In this document: positions 16,338-25,646 of the stretch, piece by piece
How the letters are laid out: each line of letters opens with the position of its first letter
Position numbering within the stretch: the stretch's first letter is position 1
From: SMBSF63 sp034003545
Lineage (GTDB): Bacteria > Chloroflexota > Anaerolineae > Anaerolineales > Anaerolineaceae
Assembly: GCA_964447155.1 (NCBI GenBank)
Contig: CAYURM010000007.1
Location: forward strand, 39,660 to 103,659
Direction: 5' to 3'
DNA length: 64,000 bases
The notes under the pieces: model-generated
The model's input: only the letters and a program-made list of their open reading frames with translations
Told to the model about the DNA's origin: nothing
The model's database searches: none
Made by a program: the position numbers and the translations under genes

Positions 16338-16973
16338 ATGAAATTACTAATATTGGGCGCTTCGGGCCGCACCGGCCAGCATTTGGTCAAACAGGCTTTG
16401 GCCGCTGGTCACCAGGTGACTGCCCTGGTGCGTACCCCTGAAAAGCTGGATGTCAAAGATGATGCCCTGACGATCGTGCAGGGAGACGTTACCGATGCTG
16501 CGGCGGTCACCAGGGCCGTTGCCGGCAATGAAGTGGTGCTCTCGGCATTGGGACCGACCCGCACATCCAGTGATGATATGCTGCAAACAGCGATCGGAAA
16601 CACGATTGCCGCAATGCAGGAAAATGGCATGCGCCGGGTGATTGTGGTTACAGGGGCCGGGGTCAACGACCCGAATGACAACCCCCAATTCTGGAACCGG
16701 ATCATGTCGGGGTTGTTGAATTTGCTTGCAAAGCGTGTGCTGGCGGATTCGCTGGGCGCGGCCAATCTGCTGCGCGCCTCGGATCTGGATTGGACGCTGG
16801 TACGTGTTCCGGTATTAACCGATGATCCCTCGGCAGGAGAACCCTGGGTGGGCTACGTGGGTAAGGGCATGGGCAGCCGCATTCCCCGGGCGGATGTGGC
16901 CGCTTTCATGCTCAAGCAGGTGGCGGATGATACCTGGGTGCGAAAATCACCGGTGATCACCTCGCAGGGTTGA
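16338..16973 (+). CDS. NAD(P)H-binding protein (NmrA/BVR-B-like SDR)
   Basis: 211-aa atypical SDR with 'LILGASGRTGQHLVKQALAAGHQVTALVR' and 'RVIVVTGAGVNDP', as in NAD(P)H-flavin/biliverdin reductase-B-like proteins. GGAG precedes the ATG. It follows tetR by 61 bases in the same direction and may be cotranscribed, placing two NAD(P)-binding proteins of similar type around one regulator. Substrate unknown. A terminator closes the unit at 17004. Confidence 0.8.
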   Translation: MKLLILGASGRTGQHLVKQALAAGHQVTALVRTPEKLDVKDDALTIVQGDVTDAAAVTRAVAGNEVVLSALGPTRTSSDDMLQTAIGNTIAAMQENGMRRVIVVTGAGVNDPNDNPQFWNRIMSGLLNLLAKRVLADSLGAANLLRASDLDWTLVRVPVLTDDPSAGEPWVGYVGKGMGSRIPRADVAAFMLKQVADDTWVRKSPVITSQG

Positions 16974-17003
16974 ATTTCCCGGCCACGTTTTCCGGGTAAA
17001 TAG

Positions 17004-17040
17004 AAAATCACATCCTCAGCCTGTTCAGGATGTGATTTTT
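17004..17040 (+). terminator. Terminator of the tetR-SDR unit
   Basis: AAAATCACATCCT (17004-17016) / AGGATGTGATTTT (17027-17039) with a 10-base loop and T run. Confidence 0.85.
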
Positions 17041-17108
17041 GCATACCTGGTTGCAAACAGTGACCCTTCATTTGAGTTGCGGACAAAAAAAGAAAAGAGA
17101 AAAACCTG

Positions 17109-17154
17109 TTGACTTTCATTTCAAAAACCCGTATACTAGAGATTGGACGTCCAA
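17109..17154 (+). promoter_or_regulatory. Promoter and palindromic operator of the GntR gene
   Basis: TTGACT (17109-17114), 17 bases, TATACT (17132-17137). A perfect 12-bp palindrome TTGGACGTCCAA (17143-17154) covers the expected start point, the place where a repressor such as the adjacent GntR/UTRA protein would bind. No second copy was seen in the sugar operon, so downstream genes may be controlled by read-through from here. Confidence 0.65.
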
Positions 17155-17189
17155 CCTCTCATTAAAACAAAACAGAAAATGTGGCCCAA

Positions 17190-17921
17190 ATGACGATCAA
17201 TACTGGCAGTCGTATCCAGCAAGTGAAGGCGTATTTACTGAATTATATTGAGCGGAGTCAGTTGAAACGCAATGACCAACTGCCTTCAGAGGCGTCGATT
17301 GCGAAAACATTGGGGGTCAGCCGCAATACCTTGCGCGAGGCGTATGTTTCGCTGGAAAACGAGGGAGTCATCGTCCGGCGGCACGGGATTGGCACATTTG
17401 TCGCCCAGGCTCCTTATATTCGTGATTCTTTGAATGATTTTTTGCCGTTTGCACAAATCATAGAAGATGTAGGCTATACCCCACATTTCAAAACCCTTTC
17501 CATTGACCATATCAGCGCTTCATCGGATATTTGTGACGAGTTGGATGTGCTGGCTTCAACACCAGTTTTCCATATCAGGCGCATTGTGCTGGCTGACCAG
17601 CAGCCGGCGATTTATGTTGACGATTATTTGTCACCGCTGGTTGAAGCCGAAGCCATCGATTGGGACAATTTCAAGGGCAATATGGTGGAAGTGCTTTCCT
17701 CCGCTTTCGATACGCCGCTTCATCAAATTCAATCCAGGATTCGCGCTGCTGCGCTGCCTTCGGAAATTTCGGAGTGTTTGCAGCTTCCAGAAGGGACACC
17801 TGTTCTTTCAATTGGTTCGACAATTTTTGCTGAGGATAACAAGCCGGTAGCCTACAGCAAAATTGCTTTCAATTCCAATATGATGGAGTTGAATATTGTG
17901 CGGATGATCCACAAAAAATAG
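17190..17921 (+). CDS. GntR-family regulator with UTRA (HutC-type) domain
   Basis: Winged-helix DNA-binding domain in the first ~75 residues ('QLPSEASIAKTLGVSRNTLREAYVSLENEGVIVRRHGIGTFVA' pattern), then a UTRA ligand-binding domain ('PVFHIRRIVLADQQPAIYVDDYL', 'LQLPEGTPVLSIGSTIFAED'). Such regulators sense sugars or sugar phosphates. Neither the ATG at 17190 nor the in-frame GTG at 17181 has a good ribosome-binding site. Its stop nearly abuts the solute-binding-protein gene, so it is the first gene of the transport operon and the likely local repressor. Confidence 0.9.
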   Translation: MTINTGSRIQQVKAYLLNYIERSQLKRNDQLPSEASIAKTLGVSRNTLREAYVSLENEGVIVRRHGIGTFVAQAPYIRDSLNDFLPFAQIIEDVGYTPHFKTLSIDHISASSDICDELDVLASTPVFHIRRIVLADQQPAIYVDDYLSPLVEAEAIDWDNFKGNMVEVLSSAFDTPLHQIQSRIRAAALPSEISECLQLPEGTPVLSIGSTIFAEDNKPVAYSKIAFNSNMMELNIVRMIHKK

Positions 17922-17947
17922 TGCCTGTTCTAAAAAAGGAGAAAAAG

Positions 17948-19342
17948 ATGAGCACACTTAAACGCATGTTGTTTGTCCTGTTGATCTTGATGCTTGGTTT
18001 GTTGTCTGCCTGCAGCCCGGCTGTCCCTGCAGAAACCCCCATGGAGGAAGCCCCGGTGGAAGAGGCCGCCCCTGTGGAGGAAGCTGCGCCAGTCGAAGAA
18101 GCCGCTCCGGTTGAGGAGGAACCTGCAATGGAACCGGTTACCATTCAGGTGTTCTATCCGGTGGCAGTGGACGCCCCGATTGCCGCCATTCTGCAAGGCT
18201 ATATTGATGATTTCCAGGCTGAGTATCCGTACATCACCGTGGAACCGGTTTTCTCCGGCGGCTATGCGGATGTGCAGACGGCCATTCAGACCACGATTGA
18301 TGGCGGCGGTGAACCGCCCGCCCTGGCTGTTTTGCTGGCAACCGCAATCTATGACCTGATCAACGCCGATTACATTGTTCCTCTGGATGGTTATGTTGCC
18401 GGAATGGAAGGTGGCGATGCCTATTTGGAGGATTTCCTGCCTGCATTCCTGGCCAATTCCTACTACGATGATCAACTGTGGAGTATCCCCTTCCAGCGCA
18501 GTGCTGTGGTGATGTATTACAACGTGGATATGTTCAAGGAAGCTGGACTGGAACCGCCGACAAGCTGGCAGACCTGGGCTGAAGCCGCACAGGCTTTGAC
18601 CGTTAAGGAAAGCGACACCACCAATTGGGGGCTGCATTTCTCCTCCGACTGGCCGTACTGGCTCTTTCAGCCCCTGGCGATTGGCGCCGGGCAGAACATC
18701 CTTGAAGATGACTGCACGGTGACTTTTGATGATCCTGCTGTGATCGAAGCGGTTCAGTTCTATATCGACCTGTCCGCCAAGTATGGTGCCATGCCTGCCG
18801 GCGTGCAGGCCAGTTGGGCAACAGATACCGCTGATCTTGCCAGTGGTGCCACCGCGATGATCGCCCATTCCTCCGGCAGTTTGAGTGGTCTTCTGGAACA
18901 GGCTGACTTTGAACTGGGTGTGATGCCTTATCCCGGCAAGGAAGAAGGCACCTATGCCAGCGTTCCCGGCGGCGGTAATTTCTACATGATGAATGGCATT
19001 CCCGCTGAAAAGCAGGATGCTGCCTGGAAATTCATTGAATTCATCACCCGTCCCGAGTATGTGGCCGATTTCAGCATCAACACGGGCTATATTGCCAATC
19101 GCTATAGCGCCTATGATACTGATGCCATGCAGGCCTACGTTGCGGACGTGCCCCAGGCCCTGATGACCCGTGATGCCCTGCAATCTGCCGGTGCCGAGCT
19201 GGCGACCCAGAATCTCGGTCAGGTACGCGGCATCTTCCATGACTATATTCAAAGAGCGATCAATGGCGAAATGAGTGCCGCCGATGCAATGGCTGCTGCC
19301 CAGGCCGAAGCGGAAGCTGCCCTGGCAGATTACTGCGAATAG
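17948..19342 (+). CDS. ABC sugar transporter, solute-binding lipoprotein
   Basis: Family 1 (MalE/UgpB-like) extracellular binding protein, 464 aa. Lipoprotein signal 'LVLLILMLGLLSAC' type with Cys near 22, then an unusual linker of four 'APVEEA'-like repeats (~residues 30-55), then the binding domain ('FQAEYPYITVEPVFSGGYAD', 'VPGGGNFYMMNG', 'WKFIEFITRPE'). The real start is ATG 17948 after AAAGGAG; a GTG overlapping the gntR stop is in frame but adds only a poor leader. Delivers sugar to the two permeases downstream; substrate unknown, beta-glucosides likely from the GH3 neighbour. Confidence 0.92.
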   Translation: MSTLKRMLFVLLILMLGLLSACSPAVPAETPMEEAPVEEAAPVEEAAPVEEAAPVEEEPAMEPVTIQVFYPVAVDAPIAAILQGYIDDFQAEYPYITVEPVFSGGYADVQTAIQTTIDGGGEPPALAVLLATAIYDLINADYIVPLDGYVAGMEGGDAYLEDFLPAFLANSYYDDQLWSIPFQRSAVVMYYNVDMFKEAGLEPPTSWQTWAEAAQALTVKESDTTNWGLHFSSDWPYWLFQPLAIGAGQNILEDDCTVTFDDPAVIEAVQFYIDLSAKYGAMPAGVQASWATDTADLASGATAMIAHSSGSLSGLLEQADFELGVMPYPGKEEGTYASVPGGGNFYMMNGIPAEKQDAAWKFIEFITRPEYVADFSINTGYIANRYSAYDTDAMQAYVADVPQALMTRDALQSAGAELATQNLGQVRGIFHDYIQRAINGEMSAADAMAAAQAEAEAALADYCE

Positions 19343-19370
19343 GATTTTGTAACCCCGAATGATCTATAAT

Positions 19371-19409
19371 AGGGGTGACCAGACGAGTCGCTGGTCACCC
19401 CTCGTTTTT
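19371..19409 (+). terminator. Intra-operon attenuator between binding protein and permease
   Basis: Strong hairpin AGGGGTGACCAG (19371-19382) / CTGGTCACCCCT (19391-19402) followed by CGTTTTT. It lies inside an otherwise continuous transport operon, as expected if transcription partly stops after the binding protein so that it is made in excess. Confidence 0.8.
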
Positions 19410-19422
19410 CAAGGAGCTTGCT

Positions 19423-20316
19423 GTGGAAAACCAGGCTGCCCGCAAACCATTCAAACCCCTTCCGTATCTCCTCATTCTGCCAACTGCCATCTTTGTCGCC
19501 GTGTTCACCGTGTGGCCGGTGCTGCTTTCTGTGTATCAGGGTTTTTTCCGCCAGCGGATGAACATTGCCAAGTTTCGCGAGCCATCCTGGATCGGTCTCG
19601 GGAATTATATTGATCTGTTCCAGGATCCCTATTTCATTAAAGTCATTGGCAACACACTGAAATACATCATCGGCACCGTGCCGATCAGTATCATTTTAGG
19701 GTTCCTGTTTGCCTTGCTGGTCAACCGCAAGGTGCGCGGGGTGGGCTTCTTCCGTCTGGCTTTCTTTCATCCAATGGTGCTGCCGATGGTCAGTGCGGCA
19801 ACCATCTGGCTGTTTTTCTTTACCCCCGATTATGGCCTGTTCAATACCGCCTTGCGCTTTCTGGGCTACACCGGCCCGGAGAACTGGACGGGCAATCCTA
19901 ATCTGGCCTTATTATCTGTCATCATTGTGGCGATCTGGAAAAATTCCGGCTATTATATGATCTTTTACCTGGCAGGATTGCAAAACCTGCCGGGGGAAGT
20001 TTTTGAAGCGGCGGCGTTGGATGGGGCCAATGACTGGCAGATTCTGTGGAAGATCACCTTTCCGCTGATGCGCCGTACCACTTTGTTCATCAGTACGGTA
20101 GCTTTTATTGACGCTTTCCGCACGATTGATCATATCTTTGTGCTCACGACTGGCGGTCCCAGCCGGGCCAGTACGGTGCTGCTGTTTGAGCTGTGGTCGC
20201 AGCGCTTTGAATATCAGGATATTGGTGTTTCAGCGGCGATCACAGTAATTTTCGTGGTCATTTTGCTGGCATTCACCATCACCAACTTCCTCGTATCTGA
20301 ACGGAAGGAGGCCTGA
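19423..20316 (+). CDS. ABC sugar transporter permease (MalF-type)
   Basis: 297-aa inner-membrane protein with six hydrophobic segments. The EAA loop 'FEAAALDGANDWQILWKITFPLM' docks the ATPase. The start is GTG 19423: AAGGAG lies at 19411-19416, right after the attenuator T run. An upstream in-frame start at 19375 would put the N terminus inside the hairpin and is rejected. Heterodimer partner is the next gene, 2 bases downstream. Confidence 0.93.
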   Translation: MENQAARKPFKPLPYLLILPTAIFVAVFTVWPVLLSVYQGFFRQRMNIAKFREPSWIGLGNYIDLFQDPYFIKVIGNTLKYIIGTVPISIILGFLFALLVNRKVRGVGFFRLAFFHPMVLPMVSAATIWLFFFTPDYGLFNTALRFLGYTGPENWTGNPNLALLSVIIVAIWKNSGYYMIFYLAGLQNLPGEVFEAAALDGANDWQILWKITFPLMRRTTLFISTVAFIDAFRTIDHIFVLTTGGPSRASTVLLFELWSQRFEYQDIGVSAAITVIFVVILLAFTITNFLVSERKEA

Positions 20317-20317
20317 G

Positions 20318-21172
20318 ATGTCTGTTTCCATGCCCAAAAAGGCTCGCTTGCGAAAACAGCTAGGCAGTTGGCTTGGCAGTGCATTCACGACTGGTCTGGC
20401 GCTTCTGTGGTCTGTACCGGTGATTTGGGCGCTGGTTGCTTCCTTCCGTCCGGCGAATGACGCCATCAGCCGTGGGGATGTATGGTTTGGCAGTAGTTTC
20501 ACCGTGGAGAATTATGTCCGTGCCTGGTCACTGGCGCCATTCGGTCAGTATTACATCAATACGATTTTTGTTGTCGTGATCATCCTGGCTGTACAATTGA
20601 TCACGATCATCCTGGCTGGCTTCGCTTTTGCGAATTATCAGTTTTTGGGTAAGAAATGGGTGTTTTTCTTTGTCTTGTTGCAAATGATGATCCCTACTTC
20701 TGCCTTGCTTGCGCCAAACTTTGCCACCATTCGACAATTGGGTATCTTCGACACCCGGCTGGCAATAGCGATCCCGTATTTTGGCTCAGCATTTGGCACC
20801 TTTTTGATGCGCCAGGCGTTTCTGGAAGTGCCGCGCGACCTGGTGGATGCGGGCATTATGGACGGCTGCTCATGGTGGCAGTTGATCGTGCATGTGTATC
20901 TGCCGCCGTCTGTGCCCACCCTGATCGCTTTCGGACTATCCTCAGCCACCTGGCACTGGAATGAGTTCCTGTGGCCGCTGATCATCACCAACAGCGACAA
21001 GAGCCGCCCGCTGACGGCTGGCCTGGTGCGGTTCACCCAGCTTGGGGAGATTGGTGCGCAGTGGTCGCTGCTCACGGCGGCCACTTTGATGGTGATTGCG
21101 CCGCTGTTCATTGTGTTTCTTGTTTTCCAGCGCCGGTTTATCCAAAGTTTCCTGCATTCGGGGTTGAAGTAA
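20318..21172 (+). CDS. ABC sugar transporter permease (MalG-type)
   Basis: 284 aa, six hydrophobic segments, EAA loop 'VDAGIMDGCSWWQLIVHVYLPP'. AAGGAGG precedes the ATG and overlaps the end of the first permease. No nucleotide-binding subunit gene is in the window; carbohydrate ABC systems of this family commonly borrow a shared MsmX/MalK-like ATPase encoded elsewhere. Confidence 0.93.
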   Translation: MSVSMPKKARLRKQLGSWLGSAFTTGLALLWSVPVIWALVASFRPANDAISRGDVWFGSSFTVENYVRAWSLAPFGQYYINTIFVVVIILAVQLITIILAGFAFANYQFLGKKWVFFFVLLQMMIPTSALLAPNFATIRQLGIFDTRLAIAIPYFGSAFGTFLMRQAFLEVPRDLVDAGIMDGCSWWQLIVHVYLPPSVPTLIAFGLSSATWHWNEFLWPLIITNSDKSRPLTAGLVRFTQLGEIGAQWSLLTAATLMVIAPLFIVFLVFQRRFIQSFLHSGLK

Positions 21173-21217
21173 ATCTTTTCCTTCCAAAATATGTTCTCTT
21201 GGCAAGAGTGACCATGC

Positions 21218-21257
21218 CCTTTTCCCGTTTTGCAGCTTTGCCGCAAAACGGGAAAGG
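21218..21257. repeat. Hairpin between permease and GH3 gene
   Basis: CCTTTTCCCGTTTTGC (21218-21233) pairs with GCAAAACGGGAAAGG (21243-21257), one bulged T. No T run, so it may be an RNA-stability or partial-termination structure. Confidence 0.55.
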
Positions 21258-21400
21258 CTTTGCAAGGATAGCGTGATAGTGATCCTTTCCGGTCAATAGA
21301 AATGGCTCGGCAAATAGCCAACATGTTGGCAAAGCATCTGCCTTTATCAGCTATAATTTATATCAACTTATCTAAACTATCAAAAAATAAGGAACATCTC

Positions 21401-23806
21401 ATGAAAGACATCAGGAATCTGATCGCGCAAATGACAGTTGAAGAGAAAGCTTCGTTGTGTTCGGGCAAGGATTTCTGGCATTTGAAGGGCATCGAACGGC
21501 TGCACATTCCCGAGATGATGGTCACGGATGGGCCGCATGGACTGCGCAAGCAGGCTGGCAGGAGCGACCATCTGGGGCTGCTGGATACCGTCCCGGCGGT
21601 GTGTTTCCCGACAGCTTCGTCGCTGGCCGCCACCTGGGATCGGGACCTGATCTATCAGGTGGGGGCGGCATTGGGAGAAGAATGCCGTGCGGAAGAGGTA
21701 GCGGTGATCCTCGGACCGGGAGCCAATATTAAGCGTTCCCCGCTGTGCGGGCGTAATTTTGAGTATTTTTCGGAAGATCCTTACCTGTCCGGGCAGATGG
21801 CAAAGAGTCATATCAACGGCGTGCAGAGTCAGGGGATTGGCACTTCACTAAAGCATTTTGCGGTTAATAATCAGGAATACCGCCGTATGACGATTGATGC
21901 GGTGGTGGACGAACGCGCCCTGCGGGAAATTTACCTGGCCGGGTTTGAAATGGCGGTCAAGAAGGCTCAGCCGTGGACGGTGATGTGTGCCTACAACAAG
22001 GTCAATGGCACCTACTGCGCGGAGAACCCGTTCCTGATGACGCAAGTGCTCAAGGAAGAATGGGGGCATGAGGGCCTCGTGGTTACCGATTGGGGAGCAA
22101 TGAATGAACGCGTGGAGGGCTTGCGCGCAGGGGTTGAGCTGGAAATGCCTGGTGCGCCCAATGGCAATGACCAAAAAATCGTGGCGGCGGTACAGTCCGG
22201 GGAACTGGATGAAGCCATTCTGGACCGCGCTGTGGAACGCATATTAACGATGATCTTCAAGGCCGAGGATACCCTGGCGGAAACATTTGCTTATGACAGG
22301 GAAGCACACCATGCCCTGGCACGGAAGGTGGCTGGCAAGGGTGCGGTGCTTTTGAAAAACGAGGACGCTGCCCTGCCGGTGGCGGAAGGGGCAGTTATCG
22401 CTCTGGTGGGGCGTTTTGCGAAAGTGCCGCGGTATCAGGGCGGTGGGTCTTCGCTGATGGAACCCACCCGGCTGGATACGTTATATGATGAAATGCTTGC
22501 TCTGGTGGGCAAAGACCGTTTGCGCTATGCGCCTGGGTATGACGCGAAAAGCGACTTGCCTGATGACGTTCTGATTGAGGAGGCACTCAAAGTCAGTAAG
22601 GGCGCGGATGTGGTCGTGGTGTGTGCCGGTTTGCCGGACTTGTATGAGACGGAAGGGTTAGACCGTACGCATATGCACATGCCCCCTGCCCATAATGCCC
22701 TCATCCAGCAGTTGGCTGATGCGCATGAACGGGTGGTGGTGGTGTTGAGCAATGGCTCGCCGGTAGAAATGCCCTGGGTGAATGAGGTGCAGGCTGTACT
22801 GGAAGGCTATTTGGGCGGGCAGGCCGGCGCCGGCGGGATTGCAGACATTCTCCTCGGCCGGGTCAACCCGGGCGGCAAGCTGGCCGAGACTTTCCCCTTA
22901 AAGCTGGAGGATAACCCCTCTTATCCCCATTTCCCCGGCGGTCCGGCAGTGGTGGAATACCGTGAGAGTCTATACGTGGGGTATCGTTATTATGATACCG
23001 TCCAGCAGGAAGTGCTGTTCCCCTTTGGGCATGGTCTGAGCTACACCCGTTTCGCCTATCGCGATCTGGCCGTACAGCCAGGTAGTGGTGAAAATGCCTT
23101 TGTGGTGACTTTGAAGGTGAAAAACACCGGCGCTGTGGCCGGTGACGAGATCGTTCAACTGTATGTGCGTGATGTGGAAGCCAGCGTTTTTCGACCGGAG
23201 AAGGAGCTGAAGGGCTTTGCGCGGGTATCCTTGCAGCCCGGTGAAGAAACTGTGGTGATGCTGGAACTGGACAGCCGTGCTTTTGCCTTTTATGACACCA
23301 TGCGCCACGACTGGATTGTGGAAGCCGGTACCTTCGAGATTTTGGTGGGGGCTTCTTCGCGGGACATTCGCCTGAAAACGATGATCGAGGCTGGCAGCGA
23401 GACGGCAGGCGGGCAGCAGCACCCGGTCTACCGGCATTTCCCAAAGGGCGCTGTCATTGATAAAGCAGAATTTGAGGCCTTGTTGGGGCGCCCTGTCCCG
23501 CCGAATGAGATAGAGAAAAAAGGCAGTTATACGCTGAATACACCCCTGTATGATTTGCGCGGTTCCGCTGTGGGACGACGGCTTTACAAGATGATCCAAA
23601 AGCAGGCTGCGGGGATGATTGTCGGCCAGGAGGATACCTCTACGGCCTTGATGATGCAAAGTATGATCAAAGATATGCCGCTGCGAAATTTATTAATGAT
23701 GAGCGGCGGGCGGCTGAATGCCAGTGTGCTGGAAGGTATGCTGCTGCTGATGAATGCCAAATTTCTCAAAGGGATGCTGGTCTTGTTCAGGTCGCGGAAG
23801 AGATAG
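21401..23806 (+). CDS. Glycoside hydrolase family 3 beta-glucosidase
   Basis: Retaining beta-glucosidase, 801 aa, no signal peptide, so cytosolic and placed to hydrolyse imported oligosaccharides. GH3 N-terminal barrel: 'MVTDGPHGLRKQ', 'GPGANIKRSPLCGRNFEYFSEDP', 'LKHFAVNNQEYRRM', nucleophile Asp in 'GLVVTDWGAMNER'. C-terminal domain ('GAVLLKNEDAALPV', 'LDRTHMHMPPAHNALI') and a fibronectin-III-like domain ('VVTLKVKNTGAVAGDEIVQLYV', split over ~residues 565-640), then an extra ~130-residue tail. AAGGAA precedes ATG 21401. It ends the sugar-uptake cluster begun by gntR; the 228-base gap could hold its own promoter (TATAAT at 21353-21358). Confidence 0.93.
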   Translation: MKDIRNLIAQMTVEEKASLCSGKDFWHLKGIERLHIPEMMVTDGPHGLRKQAGRSDHLGLLDTVPAVCFPTASSLAATWDRDLIYQVGAALGEECRAEEVAVILGPGANIKRSPLCGRNFEYFSEDPYLSGQMAKSHINGVQSQGIGTSLKHFAVNNQEYRRMTIDAVVDERALREIYLAGFEMAVKKAQPWTVMCAYNKVNGTYCAENPFLMTQVLKEEWGHEGLVVTDWGAMNERVEGLRAGVELEMPGAPNGNDQKIVAAVQSGELDEAILDRAVERILTMIFKAEDTLAETFAYDREAHHALARKVAGKGAVLLKNEDAALPVAEGAVIALVGRFAKVPRYQGGGSSLMEPTRLDTLYDEMLALVGKDRLRYAPGYDAKSDLPDDVLIEEALKVSKGADVVVVCAGLPDLYETEGLDRTHMHMPPAHNALIQQLADAHERVVVVLSNGSPVEMPWVNEVQAVLEGYLGGQAGAGGIADILLGRVNPGGKLAETFPLKLEDNPSYPHFPGGPAVVEYRESLYVGYRYYDTVQQEVLFPFGHGLSYTRFAYRDLAVQPGSGENAFVVTLKVKNTGAVAGDEIVQLYVRDVEASVFRPEKELKGFARVSLQPGEETVVMLELDSRAFAFYDTMRHDWIVEAGTFEILVGASSRDIRLKTMIEAGSETAGGQQHPVYRHFPKGAVIDKAEFEALLGRPVPPNEIEKKGSYTLNTPLYDLRGSAVGRRLYKMIQKQAAGMIVGQEDTSTALMMQSMIKDMPLRNLLMMSGGRLNASVLEGMLLLMNAKFLKGMLVLFRSRKR

Positions 23807-23867
23807 CGGATGACTTTTATGTCGAAAGTGATCTTTTTGTGATGGGAGAGGAGAGGCACTCTCTTCC

Positions 23868-23914
23868 AGTCCCTTCCTCAAAAACAACGTTTTTGAGGAA
23901 GGGACTTTGTTTTT
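23868..23914 (+). terminator. Terminator of the GH3 gene
   Basis: Perfect 18-bp stem AGTCCCTTCCTCAAAAAC (23868-23885) / complement (23889-23906) with a 3-base loop, then TTGTTTTT. Confidence 0.9.
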
Positions 23915-23985
23915 CCCTGGCGGCTTTGCGTGAGTGTTTTTCTCAGGCAAGACATCCCCATCCTGCAAGATGTGATGAGCGGGAT

Positions 23986-24645
23986 TTAGTCGCTCGTCCA
24001 GCCGATTTTGTTATGGGTGCTGTCGCAGAAGGGTTTCTGTTGGGATGCGCCGCAACGGCAGATGCCTGTGCGGCAGCCGGAGTAGAGCAGCTCCCCCGTT
24101 TCGTTGAAGACTTCAAAATTACCTTCAAAGCGCAGCGATTTGTTGGGCTGGACTGTGATGCGCAGCACATCGCTGTCAGCCAATTGCTCGGTTGAGGCAC
24201 GCGCGGTGCCGGCGCCGTCGGCGGTGAAGCCGGTTTCGAGGTGGGTGTTGTCGCAGAAGGGCTTGTTTTTTGACTCACCGCAGCGGCACAGGGCTATGCG
24301 GGTGTCTTTGTGCAGCAGGTTGCCTTCGAGATCAACTATTTCGATATTGCCATGAACGTACAGCGGGCCGTTTTCGGTGAACCACACGCGGTTTTTTGCG
24401 GGCGGCTGCTCGGCTTCTCCTCCATCTTCACGGACAAAATGCAGTGCCCCGGTTGGACAGCGCAGCACGGCATCCACCAGAGCCTCGGCGGGGGTGTCCC
24501 CCGGCTGGATCCACGGGCGCTGGTGCTGGTTAAAGACTTTCGGCAGGGCATGGATACATTCTTCGGAATGAATGCAGCGTTTGACATCATACTGGATGGT
24601 GACGCCTTTGCCCTGATATTCACGGATTTTGGGTTTCTTGTCCAT
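23986..24645 (-). CDS. CDGSH iron-sulfur protein with N-terminal 4Fe-4S mono-cluster domain
   Basis: 219 aa. Three iron-sulfur modules: an N-terminal divergent ferredoxin-like (Fer4_19) domain ('RCIHSEECIHALPKVF', 'VLRCPTGALHFV') and two C-terminal CDGSH modules, 'CRCGESKNKPFCDNTH' and 'CRCGASQQKPFCDSTH', each giving the Cys3-His ligands of a labile 2Fe-2S cluster. This architecture is known in bacteria, with an electron-transfer or redox-sensing role presumed. GGGAG is 7 bases from the chosen ATG. Monocistronic, convergent with the GH3 gene. Confidence 0.9.
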   Translation of the reverse strand: MDKKPKIREYQGKGVTIQYDVKRCIHSEECIHALPKVFNQHQRPWIQPGDTPAEALVDAVLRCPTGALHFVREDGGEAEQPPAKNRVWFTENGPLYVHGNIEIVDLEGNLLHKDTRIALCRCGESKNKPFCDNTHLETGFTADGAGTARASTEQLADSDVLRITVQPNKSLRFEGNFEVFNETGELLYSGCRTGICRCGASQQKPFCDSTHNKIGWTSD

Positions 24646-24917
24646 TGATTGCTCCCTGATAAACCAGTGATTGGTTATTTGAGAATTATACAGGACTATT
24701 TTAGCCTGAATTTGCAAGATTAAGCAAGGGCATCCAGCCGGTGGGGAGTACTAAAATGTATCGCGCGAAACTATTTTTCAGGCTGGCGGTTGGGGCAGGT
24801 ACGCACTCCTGTATATGTGCCGTGCCGCCTGGGCCGCGACAAGATGCGTGGATCCGTCAAACCTTGATTTCACGGAGGGGGCACTGCCGGCTGACCGCAG
24901 GGCACTACCACGTTGAA
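24646..24917. other. Intergenic stretch without clear features
   Basis: About 270 bases between the CDGSH gene start and the GntR gene end. No convincing gene, repeat or terminator was seen. Confidence 0.4.
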
Positions 24918-25598
24918 TTAGATCTGGAGTCCGTGCGAAGGGGGCCTGTTTTTTCCAGTCAACGCTTCCAGCACGCGGTTTTTGGACATTTCGATTTCGT
25001 TGCGCACGATTTGTTCGGCGCGGTCGGGGTCGCGTTCACGGATGGCCTGCGCTAGCGCGGTGTGGGCATCGTGCATTTCGACCGCACTGTCACGGATGCC
25101 CAACCCGAGATGGAACAAGCGGGTCAGTTCATCGAGCAGGTTGGAGATCAAATCCACCAGCCTTTGATTGCCGGATAGTCTGGCGATGCCGATGTGAAAC
25201 TCCCGGTTTCGCACCAGGAAGTCCTTATAGCTTTCAATGTTCTGATACACATAGCTGAAATCCGAATGGGCGATCAGCTTTTCCAGGGCTCCCTGCGGAG
25301 CACGAAGGGCTGCCAGCCGCACCGCGGCCACTTCTGCGATGGTGCGCAGCTCGTACATTTCATGCACATCTGAAAAAGTGATCGGGGTGACGATATAACC
25401 CAGCCGCGGGATAGATTGCACAAAGCCTTCCAGTGATAGCCGCTGCAGGGCTTCGCGGATGGGGGTGAGGCCAATCTCATAACGTTCGGTGAGTGCCCCC
25501 TGGGCGATCTGCTCTCCTGGCGGATATTCGCAGGTGATGATGTCATTTTTCAACAGGCGGTATGCCTGATCGGCTAAAGATTCTTTGTTGTTCATCAT
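24918..25598 (-). CDS. GntR-family regulator with FCD domain
   Basis: 226 aa. N-terminal winged helix ('PPGEQIAQGALTERYEIGLTPIREALQRLSLEGFV' pattern) and an FCD effector domain with the Asp/His metal-ligand helices ('ELRTIAEVAAVRLAALRAP', 'REFHIGIARLSGN', 'HDAHTALAQAIRERD'). FCD regulators sense carboxylic or amino acids. AAAGGA precedes the start. It lies 48 bases downstream of the cysteine-desulfidase-like gene on the same strand, so it probably controls that gene and itself, possibly through the AT-rich palindrome at 26968. Confidence 0.9.
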   Translation of the reverse strand: MMNNKESLADQAYRLLKNDIITCEYPPGEQIAQGALTERYEIGLTPIREALQRLSLEGFVQSIPRLGYIVTPITFSDVHEMYELRTIAEVAAVRLAALRAPQGALEKLIAHSDFSYVYQNIESYKDFLVRNREFHIGIARLSGNQRLVDLISNLLDELTRLFHLGLGIRDSAVEMHDAHTALAQAIRERDPDRAEQIVRNEIEMSKNRVLEALTGKNRPPSHGLQI

Positions 25599-25646
25599 GG
25601 GATTCCTTTTTGCTGTCCTTGCTTCGCCGCGATGATACCATTGCTC

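Noticed and set aside
17930..19252. 440-codon minus-strand open frame opposite the sugar-binding protein gene
   Set aside because: Antisense shadow of a clear ABC binding protein; translation is low-complexity His/Gly/Ile-rich and matches no family.
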